From positions 1-8,129 of the forward strand of contig CANDSI010000043.1 of assembly GCA_947388575.1 (NCBI GenBank): 8,129 nt of DNA, written 5' to 3'. Shown here one piece after another: positions 1 through 7,342 of the stretch (position 1 is its first letter; each line of letters starts with the position of its first letter). The notes beneath the pieces are model-generated. The model did no database searches, was not told where the DNA came from, and saw only the letters and a program-made list of their open reading frames with translations. Position numbers and translations under genes: made by a program. The stretch comes from an uncultured Mycoplasma sp. GTDB taxonomy: Bacteria > Bacillota_I > Bacilli_A > RF39 > UBA660.

Positions 1-164
1 CCTTCAAATGTAATTTTGATTTTTTGTAGTTCTTTTTTACCATTAATCTCTACTTTAACCCATTCTGAATCTCCTTCAAATGTGCTATTGTCAATTTCCT
101 CTTTCTTTTTTGTAATGTCTCTTTGCATTTTTTGAGCTTGCGCCATTAAATTTTGCATATTCAT
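1..164 (-). CDS. ebfC: YbaB/EbfC-family nucleoid-associated protein, 3' end cut by the window edge
   Basis: The first 54 codons of a YbaB/EbfC (YaaK) protein are visible; the family is usually about 100 residues, so roughly the second half is missing. The protein starts MNMQNLMAQAQKMQRDI and continues with a Lys/Glu-rich helix and then a strand region (EWVKVEINGKKELQKIKI). This is the family pattern of an N-terminal Met/Gln-rich helix followed by the V-x-V-x-x-N-G-x-x-E core. Family members are small homodimers that bind DNA. The ATG at 164 has AAGGA six bases upstream; the ATG at 158 is an alternative. The gene begins 16 bp after the dnaX stop, and its ribosome site fills that gap, so it is probably co-translated with dnaX. 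In Bacillus the next gene would be recR, which lies outside the window. Identity is by sequence pattern plus synteny. Confidence 0.92.
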   Translation of the reverse strand, partial: MNMQNLMAQAQKMQRDITKKKEEIDNSTFEGDSEWVKVEINGKKELQKIKITFE

Positions 165-180
165 ATTTTTTCCTTCTTTC

Positions 181-1845
181 CTATTCTATTTCTATTTTAT
201 CTTTATCAAAAATATCTAAAGCTACTTCTTCTATTTTTTTACTATTTTCTTTTGTTTCTATTTCTTCTTTTTCTGGTGTAGGTTCGTCTAGATATTCATA
301 TTGATGTTTATTTCTGATGTTTTGGATATATATTTCTCTTTCTTTATTCCATTCTTCGTCAGTAATAGCAATAAACTTGTAATCTTTATTATATTTCTTA
401 TTATATTCAAAAATTATTTCGTCTAAATTTTCATTTATTAAATTTACAGTTCCTTCTATAAAATTGGTTATAATTGCAACTTTATCACTGGCTGCGACTA
501 CACTACTATCTATTAATAAGCTTAGTAATGTTTTATCCTCTAACTCTCTTGTAAAATAACTCCAATTGTCTTTGATTTCTTGTAAGTATTCTTTTTTAGC
601 ATTTACAAAACAATTATTTATTCTTATTTTTATAAGCTCTGCATTTATTTTATTAGTTTTTGTCACTATATTATTGTTAGACACTTCACTTTTTATTTCC
701 TGGGAAATAATTTTATCTGATTCTGTTTGTTGGTTGTTTTTATCTTTTGTGTCTTCCTTATCTTCAGTTGCTGTATTTCTTACTTCTTCTAAATTTTCCT
801 TTTGATCGCTTATATTATTATCATTTTTAAAATATTTTAATAAAGTAATCTCAATTAAAGTATATGGGTCAATGTTTATATTGATGTAGTTGGATATACT
901 TGCTAATTCAAATGCCATTTCTTTAATTGTTTGATAACTAAAGCCTTTATAATCATTATTTCTTCTTGAGTCGATTGCTTCTTCTTCTATTCTTTCAAGC
1001 AATTTCTTTATTAAAAGCTTATAGTCAACTGCTAAATTTTTTAATTTTTGCATCATATCAATAAACTTATTAACATCATTATTCTTAATGGATTCAAACA
1101 AATCACTTATTTGTTTTTTGGAAATAGAACCAAAGTGGGCAATAACTTCATTTATTGTTATATTTGAACTATTACTTGATAATTGGTCTAGTATACTTAG
1201 CGCATCTCTTAATCCACCATCACTTATATATGCGATTTCTTCAATAGCTTCTTCATCAATAGCTATATTTTCTTCTTTAATTACATAATCTAGTCTATTC
1301 TTGATATTTTCTGTACTTATTTTATGAAAATCAAATCTTTGACATCTGGAAAGAATAGTTATCGGAACTGCTTCTATATTTGTGGTAGCTAGTATGAAGA
1401 CAATATGCTTAGGTGGCTCCTCTAAAGTTAAAAGCAAAGCATTAAAAGCACTGGTACTTAACATATGTACCTCGTCTATGATATATACTTTATATTTTGA
1501 ATAAGAAGGCGCTAACTTGATATTGTTAATAATTTCTCTTATTTCGTCTACTCCGTTATTAGATGCTGCATCAATCTCAATGATATCAGCATTTTCTTTA
1601 AAATGAATACAATTTTCACATTCATTGCAAGGCCCATTAACACTCGGATTTAAACAGTTTATCGCTTTAGCAAATACTTTAGCTGTGCTAGTTTTACCCG
1701 TTCCTCTTGGTCCAGAAAATATATAAGCATGAGATATGCGGTCTTTTTGAATAGAATTTTTTAAAATGGATACCATGTAATCTTGGCCTATTATACTTGA
1801 AAAATCATCTGGTCTATATTTACGATAAAGTACTTTGTAATCCAT
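181..1845 (-). CDS. dnaX: DNA polymerase III subunit gamma/tau (clamp loader ATPase)
   Basis: This is the motor subunit of the clamp loader, which opens the DnaN ring and places it on primed DNA. Numbered from the chosen ATG (554 residues), it shows Walker A GPRGTGKT at 45-52 and a zinc module with Cys64, Cys73, Cys76 and Cys79. Walker B IIDEVH is at 122-127, sensor 1 LATTN at 152-156, the arginine finger SRC at 166-168 and sensor 2 GGLRDALS at 210-217. A helical collar domain follows to about 345. A charged, probably disordered linker of some 60 residues then leads to a tau-type C-terminal domain (about 400-554). The start at 1845 is preferred because AGGTGA lies five bases upstream and MDYKVLYRKYRP aligns with the usual DnaX N-terminus. 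A GTG at 1854 would add three residues but overlaps that ribosome site. A Noc-like palindrome lies inside the linker codons. Confidence 0.97.
   Translation of the reverse strand: MDYKVLYRKYRPDDFSSIIGQDYMVSILKNSIQKDRISHAYIFSGPRGTGKTSTAKVFAKAINCLNPSVNGPCNECENCIHFKENADIIEIDAASNNGVDEIREIINNIKLAPSYSKYKVYIIDEVHMLSTSAFNALLLTLEEPPKHIVFILATTNIEAVPITILSRCQRFDFHKISTENIKNRLDYVIKEENIAIDEEAIEEIAYISDGGLRDALSILDQLSSNSSNITINEVIAHFGSISKKQISDLFESIKNNDVNKFIDMMQKLKNLAVDYKLLIKKLLERIEEEAIDSRRNNDYKGFSYQTIKEMAFELASISNYININIDPYTLIEITLLKYFKNDNNISDQKENLEEVRNTATEDKEDTKDKNNQQTESDKIISQEIKSEVSNNNIVTKTNKINAELIKIRINNCFVNAKKEYLQEIKDNWSYFTRELEDKTLLSLLIDSSVVAASDKVAIITNFIEGTVNLINENLDEIIFEYNKKYNKDYKFIAITDEEWNKEREIYIQNIRNKHQYEYLDEPTPEKEEIETKENSKKIEEVALDIFDKDKIEIE
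694..709. other. Noc-type binding site inside dnaX, one mismatch
   Basis: TATTTCCTGGGAAATA lies within the dnaX linker codons for Ile-Ser-Gln-Glu-Ile (about residues 380-384). It is identical over 16 bp to the intergenic site at 2890-2905. With its outer bases the inverted repeat spans 18 bp (693-710), broken only at the centre. The linker is expected to tolerate almost any polar sequence, so the site could be kept for DNA reasons. Confidence 0.7.
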
Positions 1846-1850
1846 TTTTC

Positions 1851-1856
1851 TCACCT
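1851..1856 (-). promoter_or_regulatory. Shine-Dalgarno site deciding the dnaX start
   Basis: The minus strand reads AGGTGA here, complementary to the 3' tail of 16S rRNA, followed by five bases (GAAAA) and the ATG at 1845. The in-frame GTG at 1854 sits within this motif and has only A/T-rich sequence upstream, which argues against it as the start. Confidence 0.75.
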
Positions 1857-1879
1857 ATTTAATTATATCATATTTATTA

Positions 1880-2302
1880 TTATTTGTCTCTTTTCTTTGC
1901 AAAAAATCCTTTTAAAATCTTTGAATATTCTTCTTGCTGCGTACGTATGTTTGCTTTGGCTATATTTGTTTTATAATATTCTTTTTTTTCTTCTGGTTTG
2001 TCTAGTAAATAATACACATTTTTTATACGAGATTGTTTTATGGCATTTTCACATATAGAGCAAGGCTTTAACGTTACATAAAGTTCACATGAATCTAAAC
2101 GCCAATCTTTCAATTTTCTACTAGCTTTTTTAATTACTAACATTTCTGCATGGTCTAATATATATTTACTTTTATTTCTTCTATTATAAGCGCTAGCAAT
2201 TACTTTATTATCTTTAACAATAACAGCACTTATAGGAACCTCATTTTTATTTTGGGCTTTTTTGGCTAATTTTAATAACAAATTGTAATACTTTTCTTCC
2301 AT
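1880..2302 (-). CDS. tadA: Nucleoside deaminase, probable tRNA adenosine(34) deaminase TadA
   Basis: TadA converts adenosine 34 to inosine in the anticodon of tRNA-Arg(ACG). The 140-residue protein carries the zinc deaminase signature: HAEM with zinc ligand His51 and proton-shuttle Glu53, and PCSIC with Cys81 and Cys84. The segments LYVTLKPC and SRIKNVYY match the family core. It differs from textbook TadA: the usual LEPC is LKPC, the FGA[RK]D loop after the core is YLLDKPEE, and the chain is some 10-30 residues shorter than typical. The C-terminus keeps a GFFAKKR-like end resembling the FFRxRR helix of TadA. The ATG at 2302 has GGAG eight bases upstream. The gene is 34 bp ahead of dnaX and directly behind the SRP RNA, a neighbourhood typical of tadA in Bacilli. 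The deaminase fold is certain; the tRNA substrate is inferred from context. Confidence 0.88.
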   Translation of the reverse strand: MEEKYYNLLLKLAKKAQNKNEVPISAVIVKDNKVIASAYNRRNKSKYILDHAEMLVIKKASRKLKDWRLDSCELYVTLKPCSICENAIKQSRIKNVYYLLDKPEEKKEYYKTNIAKANIRTQQEEYSKILKGFFAKKRDK

Positions 2303-2314
2303 TTATTTCACTCC

Positions 2315-2334
2315 AATAAAAAAGTGCACACAAA
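2315..2334 (-). terminator. Intrinsic terminator formed by the SRP RNA closing helix
   Basis: The 3' strand of the SRP RNA closing helix (ATTTGTGTGCAC on the minus strand) is followed at once by TTTTTTATT. The long-range helix therefore has the layout of a Rho-independent terminator. No second hairpin separates the RNA from the tadA ribosome site at 2311-2314, so tadA, dnaX and ebfC are probably transcribed by readthrough of this stop or from a weak unrecognised promoter. Confidence 0.65.
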
Positions 2335-2396
2335 TAGGGATTGACGTGGCTGCTACATTCCTGTCCTGACCAGATTACAATATATTTGTTGCACAT
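2318..2396 (-). ncRNA. ffs: Signal recognition particle RNA, small bacterial type (4.5S-like)
   Basis: This is the RNA scaffold of the signal recognition particle; it binds Ffh and directs ribosomes making membrane proteins to FtsY. The minus strand at 2348-2371 matches the conserved helix 8 hairpin. It reads GGTCAGGACAGGAATG then TAGCAGCC, with a GGAA tetraloop closed by C-A/U-G pairs and the conserved asymmetric loops that contact Ffh. Outside it, GTGCAACAAAT at the 5' end pairs with ATTTGTGTGCAC at the 3' end with one bulged G, forming the closing helix. The RNA is about 78 nt, short for the class, and lacks an Alu domain. A promoter-like sequence lies just upstream and a T-run just downstream. 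The 5' and 3' ends are estimates. In Bacillus this gene lies between tadA and dnaX; here it precedes tadA. Confidence 0.93.
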
Positions 2397-2400
2397 ATTT

Positions 2401-2429
2401 AATTTATCATAGTTTTTGTTTTTTTTCAA
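2401..2429 (-). promoter_or_regulatory. Probable sigma-A promoter of the SRP RNA
   Basis: The minus strand shows TTGAAA at 2429-2424, a 17-bp A-rich spacer and TAAATT at 2406-2401. This places the start of transcription about five to seven bases on, at 2394-2396, where the SRP RNA helix begins. The -35 element matches five of six consensus bases and the -10 four of six. An overlapping TATGAT (2411-2406) is a better -10 but would leave only 12 bp to the -35. The match with the RNA's own 5' end is the main support. Confidence 0.6.
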
Positions 2430-2510
2430 GTGTAATTATCTCTTTATCTTATTTATTTTAAAATTATAAATATAAAAGTTAATTTTTTTGTTACAAAATT
2501 TAATTTTATA

Positions 2511-2526
2511 TGTTTCACGTGAAACA
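2511..2526. other. parS site 1 (ParB/Spo0J binding)
   Basis: TGTTTCACGTGAAACA is a perfect 16-bp palindrome equal to the Bacillus parS consensus TGTTNCACGTGAAACA. ParB loads onto DNA here as a CTP-dependent clamp and recruits SMC and ParA for chromosome segregation. The palindrome extends to 18 bp with flanking A/T. A DnaA box starts one base after it. Confidence 0.93.
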
Positions 2527-2527
2527 T

Positions 2528-2536
2528 TGTGGATAA
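2528..2536 (-). promoter_or_regulatory. DnaA box 1
   Basis: The minus strand reads TTATCCACA, the consensus binding site for the initiator DnaA. It lies one base from parS site 1, so DnaA and ParB would bind side by side or compete. One perfect 9-mer can occur by chance, but its place among origin-type sites supports it. Confidence 0.7.
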
Positions 2537-2755
2537 TTTTTCATATAATTTGGACGTTTATAAGTCTTTTTAATTATTTTTAAATATTGTGTTTTAATTT
2601 TTATTTATTAAATGCACTTCAATGACTATTTTATTTATTTATTTTTTCATTTTGTGTTAAATTTTCATTTATATTACCTAAATTATTGGCATCATTATTA
2701 CTAATTGAAAATTAACAAGAAATACCATTGTCTTTTTCATCTTAAATTATTGCAA

Positions 2756-2781
2756 AACAATGTTTCACGTGAAACATTGTT
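2756..2781. other. parS site 2 within a 26-bp perfect palindrome
   Basis: The core TGTTTCACGTGAAACA at 2761-2776 is identical to parS. It is flanked by AACAA on the left and TTGTT on the right, giving a perfect 26-bp inverted repeat with no loop. The flanks go beyond the known 16-bp ParB footprint. Site 2 is 250 bp from site 1 and 60 bp from site 3. No T-run follows on either strand, so it is not a terminator. Confidence 0.93.
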
Positions 2782-2820
2782 AATAACTTAATTTATTGAG
2801 GTTAATTTTTTATTGATATA

Positions 2821-2836
2821 TGTTTCACGTGAAACC
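2821..2836. other. parS-like site 3, one mismatch
   Basis: TGTTTCACGTGAAACC matches the parS consensus at 15 of 16 bases; only the outermost base of the right half-site differs. The inner TTTCACGTGAAA core is intact, so ParB binding is likely, though perhaps weaker. It stands exactly 60 bp from site 2, between that site and the second DnaA box. Confidence 0.85.
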
Positions 2837-2864
2837 TTTTATTATTTTCCTTATATTTTAATAG

Positions 2865-2873
2865 TTATCCACA
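2865..2873 (+). promoter_or_regulatory. DnaA box 2
   Basis: The plus strand reads TTATCCACA, a perfect DnaA box, in opposite orientation to box 1 at 2528-2536. The two boxes enclose most of the AT-rich interval and parS sites 2 and 3. Weaker boxes may exist, for example TGTGTTAAA at 2653-2661, which has one mismatch to TTWTNCACA on the minus strand. Confidence 0.7.
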
Positions 2874-2889
2874 TTTTCTTTTTTTACAC

Positions 2890-2905
2890 TATTTCCTGGG
2901 AAATA
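2890..2905. other. Noc-type binding site, intergenic, one mismatch
   Basis: TATTTCCTGGGAAATA differs at one central base from the Noc-binding sequence TATTTCCCGGGAAATA. Noc is a ParB paralogue that blocks cell division over the chromosome. The site lies just downstream of the gyrA terminator. Its sequence is identical to the site inside dnaX, centre included. Confidence 0.75.
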
Positions 2906-2913
2906 ATGGTATT

Positions 2914-2938
2914 AAAAAAAGTGCCTATTCAGCACTTT
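2914..2938 (-). terminator. Intrinsic terminator of the gyrase operon, overlapping the gyrA stop
   Basis: On the minus strand AAAGTGC (2938-2932) pairs with GCACTTT (2924-2918) around a seven-base loop, followed by more T to give a run of seven (2920-2914). The loop contains the TAG stop codon of gyrA (2927-2925). The GC core is short, so termination may be partial, and a ribosome finishing gyrA would cover the hairpin. Confidence 0.7.
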
Positions 2939-5414
2939 CCTCTATATTTACTTGTTGTTCTGGGATGTTATTTTCCTCGCTAGTTTCTTCTTGTTCTTCA
3001 TTTAGCTCTTCTTGTTTTTCAACTAAGCTAATAGTAGAAACATATTGATTCTCTTTTAAGTTTATTAATCTAACACCTTGAGTTACACGACCTAAAGTAT
3101 TAATTTGTTCTAGGGACATTCGCATCGTTATTCCTGTATTAGTCATAATTACTAACTCTTTATTTTCATCAACAACTTTTACAGAGGCGATATTTCCATT
3201 CTTTTCTGTTACATTTAAGGCTTTTACACCTTTACTACCACGGCTTGTCTCTCTAAATTCACTTACTAATGTCTTTTTTCCATATCCTTTAATAGTTACC
3301 AACAAAATTTTATCTTCTTCTGTTACTACTTCGGCACAAACACATTTGCTACCATCAAGATTTATACCTTTAACACCACTGGCTGTTCTACCCATAGCTC
3401 TAATATTATCTTCTTTGAATTTAACCATGCGTCCTAATTCACTACCTAATAAGATATAATTATCTCCAGTAGTTTTTTTAACAGCGATTAATTCGTCATT
3501 TGGTCTTAAACTAATACTAATCTTTCCAGACGTACGTATGTTTTCAAATTCGCTAATTGCTGTTTTCTTTACTAAGCCTTGTTTTGTTACAAATAATAGA
3601 TATTTAGCGGCTTCTTCATTGGAAACACTTATCATTGAATTGATTGTTTCATCTTTTTCAATTTGAAGTAAGTTTATTATTGGTAAACCTTTTGATTGAC
3701 GGTTAAATTCTGGAATTTCATAACCTTTTAGACGATATACCTTTCCTTTATTAGTAAAGAATAATAAGTAATCGTGAGAAGATAAATTAATCATTTGATC
3801 AACATAATCCTCGTCGTTTGTCGTCATTCCCTTTATACCCATTCCACCACGTCTTTGAGCTTTAAATGTATCACTATTGGTACGTTTAATATAACCTTTA
3901 TTAGTTAACGCGATAAGAATGTTTTCTTCAGGTATTAATGATTCATCTTCAATATATTCAATTGCTGTCATATCAATATCTGTACGACGTTTATCAGCAT
4001 ATTTATCTTTGATTTCTAATAATTCTTCTTTGATAATATTTAATACTTTCTCTTCAGAAGCTAGAATACTTCTTAATTCTTCAATTAAAGCTAATAACTC
4101 TTTTAATTCTTCTTCAATCTTGTCTCTTTCTAAGCCAGTTAATCTTCTTAACTTCATTTCTAAGATAGCTTCTGATTGAATCTCTGATAGGCCAAATTTC
4201 TCCATTAAGCCTTGTTTTGCTTCTTCATCAGACTTTGACCCTCTAATTAGTTTAATTACTTCGTCAATGTGATCTAATGCGATTTTTAAGCCTTCTAAGA
4301 TGTGTACTCTTTTCTCAGCTTTTTCTAAATCAAATTTTGTTCTTCTAATTATTATTTCTTTTTGATAATCTATGTATTTAGAAATAATATCTTTTAAGCC
4401 TAATGTCTTAGGTACACCATTATCTAGCATTAAGAATATAATTCCATATGTTGTTTGGAATGCTGTATGCTTATATAATTTATTTAATATTACTTGAGCA
4501 TTAGCATCTCTTTTTAAGCTTATAGTTATCTTAACGCCTTCTTTTAAGTCAACGTGATAATCGGTGATACCATCTAATACCTTGTTATGAACTAATTCTG
4601 CGACTTTATTTTTAAGTTCTAATGTATTTATTCCATAAGGTACTTCATCAATAACAATGAATTCTTTACCATTTTTTTCTTCAATTCTAGCACGAGAACG
4701 GATTGTGATACTTCCGCGACCAGTTTCATAGGCTTTTTTAATACCACTATTGCCTAATATGATAGCACCAGTTGGAAAGTCTGGGCCTTTTATATATTGC
4801 ATTAATCCTACTGTATCAATTTCAGGATTATCAATATAGGCAACACATCCATCAATTACTTCACCAAGATTGTGTGGTGGAATATTGGTTGCCATACCAA
4901 CGGCGATACCAGTTGTTCCATTTACTAATATATTTGGAAAACGTGATGGTAAAATTGATGGCTCACTTTCTGATTCATCAAAGTTTGGGGTAAAATCAAC
5001 TGTATTTTTACGAATATCTCTTAATAATTCTAAAGATATTTTAGATAGTCTTGATTCTGTATAACGCATTGCTGCTGCGCCATATCCTTCAATATTACCA
5101 AAGTTTCCATGGCCATCAACTAACATATAGCGATAACTGAAATCTTGAGCCATTCTTACCATAGCTTCATAAATACTTGAGTCACCGTGTGGATGGTATT
5201 TACCCATAACATCACCGACAATACGTGCACTTTTTTTATGCGGTTTGTCTGGTGTATAACCTGACTCATACATTGAATATAATATTCTTCGATGAACTGG
5301 TTTTAAACCATCTCTTAAGTCTGGTAAGGCACGAGCGACTATGACACTCATGGAATATTCTAAAAAAGAATCTCTTACTTCTTTTACGATATTATTTTTT
5401 TCTAATCTATCCAT
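2925..5414 (-). CDS. gyrA: DNA gyrase subunit A
   Basis: GyrA is the breakage-reunion subunit of the A2B2 gyrase, which puts negative supercoils into DNA. At 829 residues it has the usual length. The winged-helix region holds [19 protein letters not shown] (72-90) and the catalytic tyrosine in AAMRYTE, Tyr118. Ser79 and Glu83 stand at the two main quinolone-resistance positions (Ser83 and Asp87 in E. coli) and look wild-type. A coiled-coil arm spans about 360-480, and the six-bladed DNA-wrapping domain runs from about 495 to 800. The GyrA box, usually QRRGG[KR]G, is QRRGGMG at 520-526; its presence still marks gyrase rather than topoisomerase IV. The last 30 residues form an acidic Glu/Gln-rich tail. 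The ATG at 5414 has AGGAGG seven bases upstream, overlapping the gyrB stop, and gyrB ends only 11 bp before it. No Trp codon is present. Confidence 0.98.
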   Translation of the reverse strand: MDRLEKNNIVKEVRDSFLEYSMSVIVARALPDLRDGLKPVHRRILYSMYESGYTPDKPHKKSARIVGDVMGKYHPHGDSSIYEAMVRMAQDFSYRYMLVDGHGNFGNIEGYGAAAMRYTESRLSKISLELLRDIRKNTVDFTPNFDESESEPSILPSRFPNILVNGTTGIAVGMATNIPPHNLGEVIDGCVAYIDNPEIDTVGLMQYIKGPDFPTGAIILGNSGIKKAYETGRGSITIRSRARIEEKNGKEFIVIDEVPYGINTLELKNKVAELVHNKVLDGITDYHVDLKEGVKITISLKRDANAQVILNKLYKHTAFQTTYGIIFLMLDNGVPKTLGLKDIISKYIDYQKEIIIRRTKFDLEKAEKRVHILEGLKIALDHIDEVIKLIRGSKSDEEAKQGLMEKFGLSEIQSEAILEMKLRRLTGLERDKIEEELKELLALIEELRSILASEEKVLNIIKEELLEIKDKYADKRRTDIDMTAIEYIEDESLIPEENILIALTNKGYIKRTNSDTFKAQRRGGMGIKGMTTNDEDYVDQMINLSSHDYLLFFTNKGKVYRLKGYEIPEFNRQSKGLPIINLLQIEKDETINSMISVSNEEAAKYLLFVTKQGLVKKTAISEFENIRTSGKISISLRPNDELIAVKKTTGDNYILLGSELGRMVKFKEDNIRAMGRTASGVKGINLDGSKCVCAEVVTEEDKILLVTIKGYGKKTLVSEFRETSRGSKGVKALNVTEKNGNIASVKVVDENKELVIMTNTGITMRMSLEQINTLGRVTQGVRLINLKENQYVSTISLVEKQEELNEEQEETSEENNIPEQQVNIEESAE

Positions 5415-5425
5415 TTTAATACCTC

Positions 5426-7342
<1,917 letters not shown>

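Larger units (their letters stand above)
2397..2924. other. AT-rich intergenic region with parS, DnaA-box and Noc-type sites
   Basis: About 530 bp without a gene lies between gyrA and the SRP RNA. Counting 2461-2880 by eye gives about 18% GC, clearly lower than the flanking genes. It contains three parS or parS-like palindromes, two perfect DnaA boxes, one Noc-like palindrome, the gyrA terminator at one end and the SRP RNA promoter at the other. A TTTA-rich run at about 2629-2649 could melt easily. I found no open reading frame with a ribosome site and no tRNA. The layout suggests an origin-proximal partition region, possibly with an accessory role in initiation. Whether it is part of oriC cannot be decided here, because in related bacteria the main origin flanks dnaA, which should lie beyond recF to the right. 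Confidence 0.7.

Noticed and set aside
587..605. Programmed frameshift site making a gamma form of DnaX
   Set aside because: The A-run reads T AAA AAA G in the gene's frame, not A AAA AAG, and lies within the C-terminal domain with no clear following hairpin. No convincing slippery site was found elsewhere in dnaX.
2247..2429. 60-codon open frame on the minus strand upstream of and overlapping tadA
   Set aside because: It runs across the conserved SRP RNA core and out of frame into tadA; it has no ribosome site and resembles no known protein.
2541..2572. Possible hairpin GAC...GTC as a small RNA or terminator
   Set aside because: Only three base pairs with an eight-base loop; too weak to support a feature.
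2629..2649. TTTA-rich run as a tandem repeat element
   Set aside because: It is a short, imperfect low-complexity stretch in 18% GC DNA. It may help melting but is not a supported repeat or CRISPR unit.
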